A stretch of DNA of 64,000 nucleotides from assembly GCA_964621755.1 (NCBI GenBank), contig CAZUPI010000005.1, positions 1-64,000 of the forward strand, given 5' to 3'. Both the position numbers and the translations under genes were made by a program. Origin of the DNA: UMGS1696 sp964621755 (lineage in GTDB: Bacteria; Bacillota; Clostridia; Oscillospirales; CAG-272). A model generated the notes under the pieces. It made no database searches. It had not been told where the DNA came from and saw only the letters and a list, made by a program, of their open reading frames with translations. This document shows positions 42,943 to 51,381 of the stretch, piece after piece. The stretch's first letter is position 1. The number at the start of each line of letters is the position of its first letter.

Positions 42943-44043
42943 TCATTTGCCAAATACATCCCGTACGGCTTCAAGATAGCCATAGCCGTAGACATCGTCG
43001 GGCTCGAGATAGCTCATTTCGGTCCACTCGTTCCAGCTGTTTATTGTAATGAGCGGGACGTCATTATAGGTATCGCTGTATTCCTTCGCCATTTCAAGTC
43101 CTTTTTTGAAGTTTTCCGGTGTGTTGTCGGTCATAATCGGGTATACGAGATGGTTGTAGCGTGGGTTGTTGTCCCAGCCGATTGTGACATGAGGGGAGTA
43201 TGGTACCTTATACTCGCTGCGGATTCTTTCCCACTCCCAGGCGACATCGGGCAGAATTTCCAGATATGATCGATTGCAGTTTACGAAATGCACGAACTGA
43301 TAATGTGTGATAGAGTCAAATCCGAGAGACGGCACGATATCGCGCGTCGACCCGGTTCTGCCGGAATCCACGCCGGATACGTCAACTGCGTGTTCGCTCC
43401 AAATGGTGAGTTGCAAGTGCAGATCAGGGAAGCCTGCGCTGCGTACGAGGGAGCGGAACCATGCGAGAGCTTCGCGGGTCTTTTCTACACCTCCGAGACC
43501 GCGCAGGAGGTTCATTACATCGTAGATCATGAACACAGGGCAGCCGTTTATTTTGTAGTAGTTCGGGCGGGTGAAGTATTTTTCCACGATACGCCTGCAG
43601 ATGATTTGAAATTCATTAAGGGGCTGCGAACCTTGCCAGATGATGCCGTTTTTGTTGGAGATACGCTTATCCCAAAGGAAGGATGCGTCGTGGTTGGCCC
43701 ACATCAGATAGAACTGCATATCCGTGTTATTCGGAGCCGCCAGAAAGCCGTCGTTCAGGCAGCTTTCCAGAAAGGGGCGGCGGTCGTACCAGTACCAATC
43801 ATAGATAAAAACATTCACGCCATGGCGCAGAGCTTCCTTTATTTGAAACTCCATAACAGCGGGGTCTGCTTCGTCGACGGTGCCCCAGAGCGGCTTTCGC
43901 GGCAGTATCTGACCTTCCACGCGTGACTCTGCGGAGAGGACGGTCTGCCATTCTCCCATTCCTTTTTCCCAGAAAGGGAGGGTACGTGTTTCGCGTCCGG
44001 TGTACGATGGCCATATATATGCCGCAACATCGTATTTTTTCAT
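42943..44043 (-). CDS. GH99-like (WbsX-type) glycan-processing protein
   Basis: The 366-residue TIM-barrel protein starts DVAAYIWPSYTGRETRTLPFWEKGMGEWQ and contains HGVNVFIYDWYWYDRRPFLE, QFYLMWANHDAS, GCPVFMIYDV and the ending TINSWNEWTEMSYLEPDDVYGYGYLEAVRD. These are hallmarks of the glycosyltransferase WbsX / GH99-related family, whose catalytic glutamate lies in NSWNEW. It probably acts on mannose- or rhamnose-containing glycans. No signal peptide is seen. GGAG precedes the ATG. Confidence 0.82.
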   Translation of the reverse strand: MKKYDVAAYIWPSYTGRETRTLPFWEKGMGEWQTVLSAESRVEGQILPRKPLWGTVDEADPAVMEFQIKEALRHGVNVFIYDWYWYDRRPFLESCLNDGFLAAPNNTDMQFYLMWANHDASFLWDKRISNKNGIIWQGSQPLNEFQIICRRIVEKYFTRPNYYKINGCPVFMIYDVMNLLRGLGGVEKTREALAWFRSLVRSAGFPDLHLQLTIWSEHAVDVSGVDSGRTGSTRDIVPSLGFDSITHYQFVHFVNCNRSYLEILPDVAWEWERIRSEYKVPYSPHVTIGWDNNPRYNHLVYPIMTDNTPENFKKGLEMAKEYSDTYNDVPLITINSWNEWTEMSYLEPDDVYGYGYLEAVRDVFGK

Positions 44044-44178
44044 ACTTTTCTCCTTGTTTTTATAGAGGAGTTCAGAGTCTCCCTCTAAACCTTTTAGAAA
44101 TTTGGTAATATTATAGCATATTTGAGATACATTTGCATACTGTATTCGAGATTTTTGTGAATAAAAACTTTATATCGG

Positions 44179-44207
44179 TTGCGAATAAGGTTAAAACGTG
44201 GTATAAT
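44179..44207 (+). promoter_or_regulatory. Promoter of the SGNH hydrolase gene
   Basis: TTGCGA (44179-44184) and TATAAT (44202-44207) are 17 bases apart. This excludes ATG starts upstream of about 44212. Confidence 0.7.
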
Positions 44208-44238
44208 GGCAGCAAGAATCAATGGACGAGGTGAGATT

Positions 44239-45354
44239 GTGTTTAAAAAATATGTTTCGAACGTTGCATGCGGGACGGGTGCGAATTACATCCTCGAATT
44301 TGGCGAAAGCCGGAAATTCAGTTCCCGTATTTATTTTAAGCCTGACGTGTGTGGGGAATATAACTGGCGTTTTTTCTTTAGCAATACGGTTGACAGCACG
44401 TTTGCGGATGGTGCAGTCGCATACCTAAACAAAAGCGGCGGAAACTGGCGAATAATCTCTGCTAAAATTGCAGACGGCGGCGAGATAGACGGACTGGTGG
44501 TTGAAGCCGGCGCGCTTGAAAGTGTTGCTGCAGTTACTTTTGACGGAAAAGCTGACCGCGAGGTCACATCGAATGAGCGTTTCTGGAGTGATGAGGTACA
44601 TTTTACGATTCCTGAGAATCATTATCTCGTATGGGAGTGGGAAATCGAGGGAGATGGAATCCCGTGTACGCCGGATAGCCAGGTTCCCACTTTTATGGAT
44701 TATGGCGGCGGATACAAGTTTGATTTGTTTTGTCCGGCGCCAGCGCTTCTCGGCTGTGACCGTGTCGTGAAAAAGCGCGTGGCATTCATGGGGGATTCCA
44801 TTACACAGGGATGCGGTACGACAAACAATGCGTATGAAATGTGGGCGGCAAGAATTTCGAAGATGCTGAACCCGGAGTATTCGGTCTGGAATCTCGGTCT
44901 GGGATGGGGCAGAGGTGCGGATGCCGTGAGCGATGGTGCATGGCTGTACAAGGGAAAGCAGGCGGATGTTGTGATAATGACGTACGGTGTGAACGACATT
45001 CTTCACGGAGCGTACAAGCAGGGACGCATTTCTACAGCCGGAGAAGTTGTCGCGGCGATAGAAAGTCTTCTGGAAAAATTGCATTCTGCCGGAGTGGAGG
45101 TCATTCTTTCAACGGTGCCGCCGTTTGATTTTACACCGGAGCAATACCGTGAGTGGCGTGCGGTCAACATGGCAATTTCCTATATTGCCAAGCTGCATGG
45201 CTGTCGTGTGTTTGATATTGAATCCTCGCTTGACTCCAGTTTTAGGCTGGAGAACAAATGGATATACGGAGCTCATCCGGATGGAAACGGCGGGCGCGTT
45301 GCCGCGGACCGTTTTTATGCCACCTTCCATACTGACCGTGGATGGACGATTTAA
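44239..45354 (+). CDS. SGNH/GDSL-family esterase
   Basis: The 371-residue protein has an N-terminal beta-sandwich (about 1-170) and a C-terminal SGNH hydrolase domain with block I VAFMGDSITQG (serine near 186), NLGLGWGRG, and block III TYGVNDILHG. Such enzymes deacetylate glycans. Block V reads YGAHPDGNGG: the histidine is present but the usual aspartate three residues before it is tyrosine. The GTG at 44239 is chosen because GAGGTG lies five bases upstream and the promoter ends after the longer frame's ATG. Confidence 0.8.
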   Translation: MFKKYVSNVACGTGANYILEFGESRKFSSRIYFKPDVCGEYNWRFFFSNTVDSTFADGAVAYLNKSGGNWRIISAKIADGGEIDGLVVEAGALESVAAVTFDGKADREVTSNERFWSDEVHFTIPENHYLVWEWEIEGDGIPCTPDSQVPTFMDYGGGYKFDLFCPAPALLGCDRVVKKRVAFMGDSITQGCGTTNNAYEMWAARISKMLNPEYSVWNLGLGWGRGADAVSDGAWLYKGKQADVVIMTYGVNDILHGAYKQGRISTAGEVVAAIESLLEKLHSAGVEVILSTVPPFDFTPEQYREWRAVNMAISYIAKLHGCRVFDIESSLDSSFRLENKWIYGAHPDGNGGRVAADRFYATFHTDRGWTI

Positions 45355-45377
45355 TACTAAGATAGGAGAGATATCAC

Positions 45378-46691
45378 ATGACAAACGAAAATCTGACTGC
45401 TACACGTGAACTGCTTACGTTTATCGAGCATAGTCCTACAGCGTTTCACGCAGTAGCATTTCTTTCAGAAAAACTCGACAATGCCGGATTTACACATTTG
45501 AATGAATCTGATTTATGGAATCTTACACGCGGCGGAAAATACTACGTTACGCGCAATTTGTCGTCTATTATTGCCTTTGCGGTTCCCGTACGTTTCAGCG
45601 ACTCTTTCATGATAACCGCAAGTCATACTGACAGTCCGACCTTCAAGCTCAAGACCGAATCCGAAACGGAAGCATTCGGAAAATATATCAAGCTGAATGT
45701 GGAAGGATATGGAGGCATGATAAATTCCTCATGGCTCGACCGTCCGTTATCCATTGCCGGACGTGTTATCGTTCGTGAGAATGGCAAGTTCACTGCGAAG
45801 CTTGTAAAGATTGACCGCGATCTTGTCCTGATTCCGAATGTTGCGGTTCACCAGAACCGTACGATAAACAGTGGATTTACATATAATCCCGCGACCGATT
45901 TGATGCCGCTGTATTCCTCCAAGGAGGAGAAAGTGGGATTGAAGGAGCTTATCGCAGGGGAAGTCGGATGTGAGGCGGACAATATTGCAGTATCTGACCT
46001 CTATCTTTACAATCGTACGCCGGCGGCAATCTGGGGAGCGAACAGCGAATTTTACTCCTCTCCGCGAATAGACAATCTCCAGTGTGCTTATTCCACACTT
46101 GCAGGTTTTATAGAGGCAGGCGATGCGTGCAAGTCCATTGCTGTGTACGCAGCATTTGACAATGAAGAAGTTGGAAGTTCGACGAAACAGGGCGCCAATT
46201 CGCAGTTTATGTTTGACACACTGAGCCGTATCTGCGAATCGTTCGGTCTTGACCTGCGCCGCGCGCTTGCGGCGTCGTTTATGGTATCCGCCGACAACGG
46301 CCACGCGAAGCATCCGAATCATCCGGAATTATCGGATGGCCAGAATGCGCCCCACATGAACGGGGGTGTAGTGATCAAATCAAACGCTGCACAAAAGTAC
46401 GCTACAGACGCACTGTCCGCTGCGATTTTCGGAGATATATGCAAAAAAGCGGGCGTTCCGACGCAGCTTTTTGCCAACCGCAGCGATATGGGCGGCGGCT
46501 CGACACTTGGTTCGATTTCCAACACAAACGTCCCGCTGAACACGGTTGACATTGGTCTGGCTCAGCTTGCAATGCATTCGTCCTACGAAACTGGCGGATG
46601 TGCGGACACGCTTTATATGATAAAGGCAATCACAGAATTTTATAAGACTTCCATTCGTACTGAAGCGGATGGTGTATATGTTATAGAATAA
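45378..46691 (+). CDS. apeB: M18 family aminopeptidase
   Basis: This zinc aminopeptidase releases N-terminal residues, often acidic ones, from peptides. The 437-residue length is normal. Metal and catalytic regions are visible: ITASHTDSPTFKLK (histidine ligand), DNLQCAYSTLAGF, AAFDNEEVGSSTKQGA (glutamates), SADNGHAKHPN and RSDMGGGSTLGSISNT. AGGAGAGATATCAC precedes the ATG, 24 bases after the SGNH gene, so the two are likely co-transcribed. Confidence 0.94.
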   Translation: MTNENLTATRELLTFIEHSPTAFHAVAFLSEKLDNAGFTHLNESDLWNLTRGGKYYVTRNLSSIIAFAVPVRFSDSFMITASHTDSPTFKLKTESETEAFGKYIKLNVEGYGGMINSSWLDRPLSIAGRVIVRENGKFTAKLVKIDRDLVLIPNVAVHQNRTINSGFTYNPATDLMPLYSSKEEKVGLKELIAGEVGCEADNIAVSDLYLYNRTPAAIWGANSEFYSSPRIDNLQCAYSTLAGFIEAGDACKSIAVYAAFDNEEVGSSTKQGANSQFMFDTLSRICESFGLDLRRALAASFMVSADNGHAKHPNHPELSDGQNAPHMNGGVVIKSNAAQKYATDALSAAIFGDICKKAGVPTQLFANRSDMGGGSTLGSISNTNVPLNTVDIGLAQLAMHSSYETGGCADTLYMIKAITEFYKTSIRTEADGVYVIE

Positions 46692-46696
46692 AAAAA

Positions 46697-46750
46697 TTAG
46701 GGGTACCTTCCCTCAAAAGGTACCCCTAAGAACCCTGCCAAAGCTTTTAA
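46697..46750 (+). repeat. Dispersed hairpin repeat, forward orientation
   Basis: TTAGGGGTACCTT and AAGGTACCCCTAA pair around seven bases, followed by the flank ACCCTGCCAAAGCTTTT. It terminates the aminopeptidase gene. Confidence 0.8.
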
Positions 46751-46751
46751 T

Positions 46752-46804
46752 AAAGTTTTTTGAAAGGGGCGGGGGAAACTTTTTCTCGAAAAAGTTTCCC
46801 CCGC
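46752..46804 (-). repeat. Dispersed hairpin repeat, reverse orientation
   Basis: The flank AAAGTTTTTTGAAAGGGG leads to GCGGGGGAAACTTTTT and AAAAAGTTTCCCCCGC. It lies back-to-back with the preceding copy and terminates the minus-strand aldolase gene. Confidence 0.8.
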
Positions 46805-46824
46805 ATTATTTTATTTTTCCCATC

Positions 46825-47502
46825 TTACAGTAAATCCGAGACTTTCTGGTCGCCATATACGGATTCCCAGTCTTTTGTAAAGTCGTCGATTGCGTAATAG
46901 GTAAGCGGATGATAGATGAGCATATCGAACAGGTCAGGATTGATGGTGACAGCATCTGCCCCTGTCATAGAGACTTTATGTACCTGTTCAACGGTCTTGA
47001 AACTTGCCGCAAGAATCTTTGTTTTGACATTGTAGGATTTGAAAATATCGACTGTTTCTTCGACTACGCGGACACCGTCCGATACGATGTTGTCAAGACG
47101 GTTGATATACGGAGCGACGAAATCCGCGCCGGCGGATGCTGCGATGAGTGCCTGCTGCTGGGTAAAAATTGCAGTCATCGTGACGCCAATGTCCTTGTCC
47201 TTGCATATTGCAGTTGCGCGAATTCCTTCTCTTGTTATCGGAATTTTTAAGTAGAAGTTGCCGCGCACGATATTTTTTACCAGTTCAGCTTCTTTTACAA
47301 TATCGTCGGCTTCGGTTGCGGTGGTCTGGACATGAAGCATTTTGTCATCGCCGATTGCCTCGCGGATAGAGTAGAGCAGATTTCTAAAATCGGTCTTTTC
47401 ACGGGAAATGATGGTCGGATTGGTGGTTACACCAGATATCGGAAAGTATTTGTTGCATTTTTTAATAGAGTCAAGGTCTGCGGAATCAATGAGGTAGAGC
47501 AT
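46825..47502 (-). CDS. Transaldolase / fructose-6-phosphate aldolase family protein
   Basis: The 225-residue TIM barrel is the short (FSA/TalC) type of transaldolase, active in sugar-phosphate interconversion. It begins MLYLIDSADLDSIKKCNKYFPISGVTTNPTIIS, has the Schiff-base lysine in NFYLKIPITREG, and continues VTMTAIFTQQQALIAASAGADFVAPYINRLDN and TKILAASFKTVEQV. FSA and short transaldolases cannot be told apart here. GGGAG precedes the ATG. Confidence 0.9.
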   Translation of the reverse strand: MLYLIDSADLDSIKKCNKYFPISGVTTNPTIISREKTDFRNLLYSIREAIGDDKMLHVQTTATEADDIVKEAELVKNIVRGNFYLKIPITREGIRATAICKDKDIGVTMTAIFTQQQALIAASAGADFVAPYINRLDNIVSDGVRVVEETVDIFKSYNVKTKILAASFKTVEQVHKVSMTGADAVTINPDLFDMLIYHPLTYYAIDDFTKDWESVYGDQKVSDLL

Positions 47503-47717
47503 ATCTATAACACTCCCTTATGTTATTTATGTTTATCTTTTACATGTTTATTATAACACTCTTTACATTTTTCGTCAATCATCCGACTTGCCGTATTTTT
47601 TCAAAAAAACACAGTTTTATTGGTGCAATGTGACAATCGAAATGGGGAAGGTTTGTGAAATAACACAATATTATTTGCTCAAACTCCAATTTGTTAAGCA
47701 TGACATTAAAATGTGAA

Positions 47718-47748
47718 AAATGTGAATCACCTTGTTGTATTCACATTT
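47718..47748 (-). terminator. Hairpin overlapping the 3' end of the DUF4886 gene
   Basis: AAATGTGAA and TTCACATTT pair around 13 bases that include the stop codon. On the minus strand a partial repeat of the arm follows. Confidence 0.5.
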
Positions 47749-48488
47749 TTGTGTACGTATTCACGGAGCTTTTTGAGAAGTGTAACGGTTTTCTCATCGG
47801 CGTCCTCTGGTACGTAGAGCGCTTTTCTCGCGTCAACGCCGCACAGAACTTCAAGCCACACATACCCTGCAAGGCACCGGCCAACCGGAAGGGAGAGATG
47901 GAAACCGTCGCGGTTCAGGGATTCTCCGCCGTTTGCGTAGTCAAATTCGGGGATGTTTTCGCGAACGAGCTGGATGATATCGCCTACCGGAAGGAAGCCT
48001 GCACCGATTTTTTCAGCAGCTTCTGTGTATGCCGCCCGCAGACGCGTGTACATTTCATGCTGGTCGTGACTATAATTTACAAATGCACTGTGCGTACTGT
48101 CGATTTCATAAGCCCATGTTTCATGAATCATCAGTTTGGCGTTGGGCTGCGTCCGGCGTATTTCTTTTGCCAATATCTCAATGTATGGATAATAAGTTTC
48201 GGGCGTCCCACTGAAGTGACTGGCCTGTTGAAGGGTTACAACTTCAAACGTCCCATCGCCAAGCGCATCGTCTATTGAGACCATCTTGCCAGTTGCGGCG
48301 CCGTTTACTTCAAGAGAGTAGTTTTTGGCCTTCGAAGCGAGGTTCGCTGCGTGTGTCTCGAGAGAACAGCCGCCGATATACAGGTTGACGCATGTAAGAT
48401 TAACGCCCGCAGATGCCGCTATCTGGTGAAGATAGCCACAGGCATCCTGTGAAAAGCTGTTGCCGATAGATAAAGTTCTGTATTCCAT
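47727..48488 (-). CDS. DUF4886 protein (SGNH-like fold)
   Basis: The 253-residue protein belongs to the DUF4886 family, whose members resemble SGNH hydrolases and are common in gut bacteria. It begins MEYRTLSIGNSFSQDACGYLH, where GNSFS occupies the place of the GDSL block. It also shows VNLYIGGCSLETH, FEVVTLQQASHFSG and the C-terminal LNRDGFHLSLPVG, where D and H match the catalytic pair. The start at 48488 follows ATGGAG; the ORF extends four codons further without support. Confidence 0.85.
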   Translation of the reverse strand: MEYRTLSIGNSFSQDACGYLHQIAASAGVNLTCVNLYIGGCSLETHAANLASKAKNYSLEVNGAATGKMVSIDDALGDGTFEVVTLQQASHFSGTPETYYPYIEILAKEIRRTQPNAKLMIHETWAYEIDSTHSAFVNYSHDQHEMYTRLRAAYTEAAEKIGAGFLPVGDIIQLVRENIPEFDYANGGESLNRDGFHLSLPVGRCLAGYVWLEVLCGVDARKALYVPEDADEKTVTLLKKLREYVHKNVNTTR

Positions 48489-48500
48489 GAGAAACTCCAT

Positions 48501-48974
48501 TTATTCTAAAATTTTTTCACCATTTTCGATAGCTGAAAGAAGCCTGCCGTCTTTATCATATACCATTTTGAGGGTGAAAAAGCTGCTCCCATTTTCGATT
48601 TTGCGCAGGAAGATGCAATCCCCTTCCCACAAATCAAGGTCGTAGATATCTTGTTTCGGAATCCATGCCAGTTCACCCTCGTCACAGTCCGCAAGCTCCC
48701 CTGTGAAGTCGGCGCATTTGAATAAAAAAACATGCTCGCACACGCTTCCCTCAATCACGAACGTGATAACGGAGCAAAAATCAAGATGTCCGAGCGTGAG
48801 TCCGGTCTCTTCAAGAGCCTCGCGCCGGATGCAGTCTTCTGGGGACTCATCTTCCCAAAAACCGCCGCCAATACCAATCCACTTGTCATGATTCACATCG
48901 TTTTTTTTCTTGACGCGATGCAGCATGAGGTAGCATCCATTTTGTTCTATGTAGCATAATGTAGAGTTTCGCAT
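48501..48974 (-). CDS. Nudix hydrolase (8-oxo-dGTP diphosphatase-like)
   Basis: The 157-residue protein carries the full Nudix box, from GGGFWEDESPEDCIRREA to LEETGLTLG. It begins STLCYIEQNGCYLMLHRVKKKNDVNHDKWIG, as in MutT/YtkD-type enzymes of Firmicutes that clear oxidised nucleotides. GAGGAGG precedes the ATG. The DUF4886 gene starts 13 bases after its stop, so the two may share a transcript. Confidence 0.9.
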   Translation of the reverse strand: MRNSTLCYIEQNGCYLMLHRVKKKNDVNHDKWIGIGGGFWEDESPEDCIRREALEETGLTLGHLDFCSVITFVIEGSVCEHVFLFKCADFTGELADCDEGELAWIPKQDIYDLDLWEGDCIFLRKIENGSSFFTLKMVYDKDGRLLSAIENGEKILE

Positions 48975-49006
48975 ATGTCCTCCTCTTTTGTCAAAATCGC
49001 CCCGAG

Positions 49007-49059
49007 TTCGACAATATTTTGCCCTTGCATTCTATTCGTTCAGGCGAGGGATTGTCGAA
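49007..49059. other. Long interrupted stem-loop in an intergenic region
   Basis: TTCGACAAT pairs with ATTGTCGAA and, inside, CCCTTGC pairs with GCGAGGG (one G-T pair), leaving a 6-base bulge on one side and a 15-base loop. It lies between the divergent Nudix and esterase genes, where no terminator is needed. It could be a structured leader of the Nudix gene or a DNA site. Confidence 0.4.
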
Positions 49060-49212
49060 TGCTGGTATATTTTCATCTTATTCCCAAGCAAAAATAACGG
49101 GCAAAAACGGATTATTCTGCCTGTTTTATGCTTTTCATCATAGTATACTTGAAAAAATTATAGCATCAAATATCGTATGTGTCAATACGGGGTCAGGAAA
49201 AGTTTTTTGAAA

Positions 49213-49241
49213 TTGACAGAGAGGGCACACGGTGATATAAT
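49213..49241 (+). promoter_or_regulatory. Consensus promoter of the alpha/beta hydrolase gene
   Basis: A perfect TTGACA and a perfect TATAAT are separated by 17 bases, 38 bases ahead of the ATG. Confidence 0.88.
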
Positions 49242-49279
49242 ATGCACAGAAAAATCAAAATGAATCAAGGGGTGACACC

Positions 49280-50050
49280 ATGTATACAATAACTGAAATT
49301 TGTGGGGAGACCTATCGTTCCGCGTATCCCGAATGCAAAATTGACTTCTATCTTCCCGATACGGAGGCGGAGGTACCGATGTACATCTACTTCCACGGCG
49401 GCGGACTGGAAGGCGGGGAACGGCGCGAACCGTATATGATAGAGATCGCCCAAAAATACGGTATTGCGATAGCCACCGCTGACTACCGGATGTATCCCTC
49501 CGCGCATTTCCCAGAGTTCATCACGGATGCTGCGGCCGCGTGTGCATATGTCAAAAATAAAGTTGGAGACAAATATAAAAAGCTCATCGTGGGAGGCTCG
49601 TCGGCGGGGGCATATTTGGCTATGATGCTGTATTTTGTTCCGGAATACCTTGACGAGGTCGGGCTTCGCGCGGAGGATTTTGACGGCTTTATTTTCGATG
49701 CCGGACAGCCCACCACACATTTCAACGTGCTTCGTGAACGTGGTCTTGACACACGTGCAATTCGTGTTGATGAAGCTGCTGCGATGTATTTTGTCGACAA
49801 AAATGTGCAGAATCCCGCAGAAAAGCCGCCGATGCTGATAATCAACGCGGAGAATGATATGGAAAACCGTCGTGAACAGACCATGCTTTTTATGGGTATC
49901 ATGAGAAGTTTCGGATATGACATGAGTAAGGTAAAGTATGTTCTCATGAACGGCTTTGGACACTGTGGATACTGCAGTACGCGAAATGAGCAAGGCGAAT
50001 TCTTCATCAATCCGGTTATTGCGGAATTTATTGGCGCACTAAGCCTGTAA
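49280..50050 (+). CDS. Alpha/beta hydrolase (esterase/lipase HSL type)
   Basis: The 256-residue enzyme has the oxyanion loop HGGG (YIYFHGGGLEGG), the nucleophile elbow GGSSAGAY, a later aspartate in INAENDMENR and a histidine in NGFGHCGY. This is the layout of carboxylesterases that remove acyl groups from sugars or small esters. No signal peptide is seen. A GGGGTG site precedes the ATG, and a consensus promoter lies upstream. Confidence 0.87.
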   Translation: MYTITEICGETYRSAYPECKIDFYLPDTEAEVPMYIYFHGGGLEGGERREPYMIEIAQKYGIAIATADYRMYPSAHFPEFITDAAAACAYVKNKVGDKYKKLIVGGSSAGAYLAMMLYFVPEYLDEVGLRAEDFDGFIFDAGQPTTHFNVLRERGLDTRAIRVDEAAAMYFVDKNVQNPAEKPPMLIINAENDMENRREQTMLFMGIMRSFGYDMSKVKYVLMNGFGHCGYCSTRNEQGEFFINPVIAEFIGALSL

Positions 50051-50146
50051 ACAAAAAGTAAATATTAAATTTTGACCTCCACAAAAGCTTGCGAATATGT
50101 TATAATACTTTGGTATGTAATTAATAAACGAAAAGGATAAACAAAA

Positions 50147-51289
50147 GTGAAAACAGTAAAAACAACCGCATGGATACTGGCAATTATACTAGCCTTGTCC
50201 GCATGTGGAGTGAAGGAACCGGGCTTTGACGTGGCGACGAGTGAAGACACGGTAATGCAGTACAATTTAGATGGGACCACAAGTAGTGACTTTACCCCGG
50301 TAGACGTCGAGCCATATGACTATATGTCAAACGACCTGTCTGGCTTTATCAAAGTTGGTGAATACAAAAACCTTTCCGTAACCAAAGAGTCGAGTGTTCT
50401 TACAGATGAGGAATTTGAGGATGAAATCGACTACATGCTCGAGGGATACTCATACTACACGGAAGAAACTGACCGTCAGGTCGAAGAAGGAGATATCGTT
50501 ATTGCAGACTATTCCGGATATCTTGATGGCGTACAGTTTGACGGCGGCACGGCAACCAATCAGACCATCACTGCGGCAGCAGATACCGGCTATATAGAGG
50601 GATTTGCGGAGGCGTTTATCGGTCAGATGCCGGGAGTTGAGTTTGATTTTGATGTGACTTTCCCAACAAACTACGGAAACGCCGACCTTGCCGGGAAAGA
50701 GGTAACGTTCGTATGTACGGTTCATTCAATTCAAGGCAGCGAGCTAATTGTTCCCGAGCTTACAGATGAATTTGTATCCTCCACTTTTGGCTACAGCAAC
50801 GTAGAAGAATTCAAAATCGCATACCGCGACATGGTGGAAGAACAGAAAGCTTACTATGTTGAAAGTAATATGTATTCACAGCTCTGGACCTTGGTTGTAG
50901 ATGCGTCTGAAGTAATAGCATATCCGGGACAGGAAGTAGAGCGTGTTTACGGAGAGGAACGCCAAATGTATGAAAATTATGCAAGCTACTATGGCGTTGA
51001 CTACGACACATTCCTTTCAAGCTATTTGAATCTCACTGACGAAGAACTGTACGAAGAGAGCGAAAACTATGTAAAAGAAGACCTTGTCATGTACCAGCTC
51101 GTCAAGGAACTCGAAATCAGCTTAACAGATGAAGAATACGAGGAAGGACTGCAGTTCTTTGCAGACTATTACGGCACAACATCGGATGACTTGATTTCAT
51201 ACTACGGCGAAGATACAATACGCACTACCATTCTTTGGCAATCCCTAATGGAAAAAATCGCGGAATTTGCCGTGATTACAGAAGAATAA
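50147..51289 (+). CDS. Lipoprotein with FKBP and trigger-factor-like domains
   Basis: The 380-residue protein has a lipobox signal (ILALSAC, Cys about 20). A trigger-factor-like segment (VTKESSVLTDEEFEDEIDYML) is followed by an FKBP peptidyl-prolyl isomerase domain (VEEGDIVIADYSGYLDGVQFDGG, PGVEFDFDVTFPTNYGNADLAGKEVTFVCTVHSI), then a helical C-terminal domain like that of trigger factor. Cytoplasmic trigger factor lacks a signal, so this is an export-side relative that probably helps fold secreted proteins outside the membrane. The start is GTG after AAAAGGA. Confidence 0.85.
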   Translation: MKTVKTTAWILAIILALSACGVKEPGFDVATSEDTVMQYNLDGTTSSDFTPVDVEPYDYMSNDLSGFIKVGEYKNLSVTKESSVLTDEEFEDEIDYMLEGYSYYTEETDRQVEEGDIVIADYSGYLDGVQFDGGTATNQTITAAADTGYIEGFAEAFIGQMPGVEFDFDVTFPTNYGNADLAGKEVTFVCTVHSIQGSELIVPELTDEFVSSTFGYSNVEEFKIAYRDMVEEQKAYYVESNMYSQLWTLVVDASEVIAYPGQEVERVYGEERQMYENYASYYGVDYDTFLSSYLNLTDEELYEESENYVKEDLVMYQLVKELEISLTDEEYEEGLQFFADYYGTTSDDLISYYGEDTIRTTILWQSLMEKIAEFAVITEE

Positions 51290-51333
51290 AAGAGTATCGT
51301 TAGACGTACTTTGAAAAATATCCCCTCAGATTA

Positions 51334-51380
51334 AAAAGTTTTGAGGGGGTATGTGGGGAACTTACTCAAAAGTTCCCCCA
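51334..51380 (-). repeat. Dispersed hairpin repeat, reverse orientation
   Basis: The flank AAAAAGTTTTGAGGGGG leads to TGGGGAACTT and AAGTTCCCCCA. It lies between converging genes and ends two bases from the glycosyltransferase stop. Confidence 0.75.
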
Positions 51381-51381
51381 T

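Noticed and set aside
46697..46804. Paired hairpins considered as a CRISPR-like repeat array
   Set aside because: The copies are inverted, not tandem, with no spacers of regular length and no cas genes.
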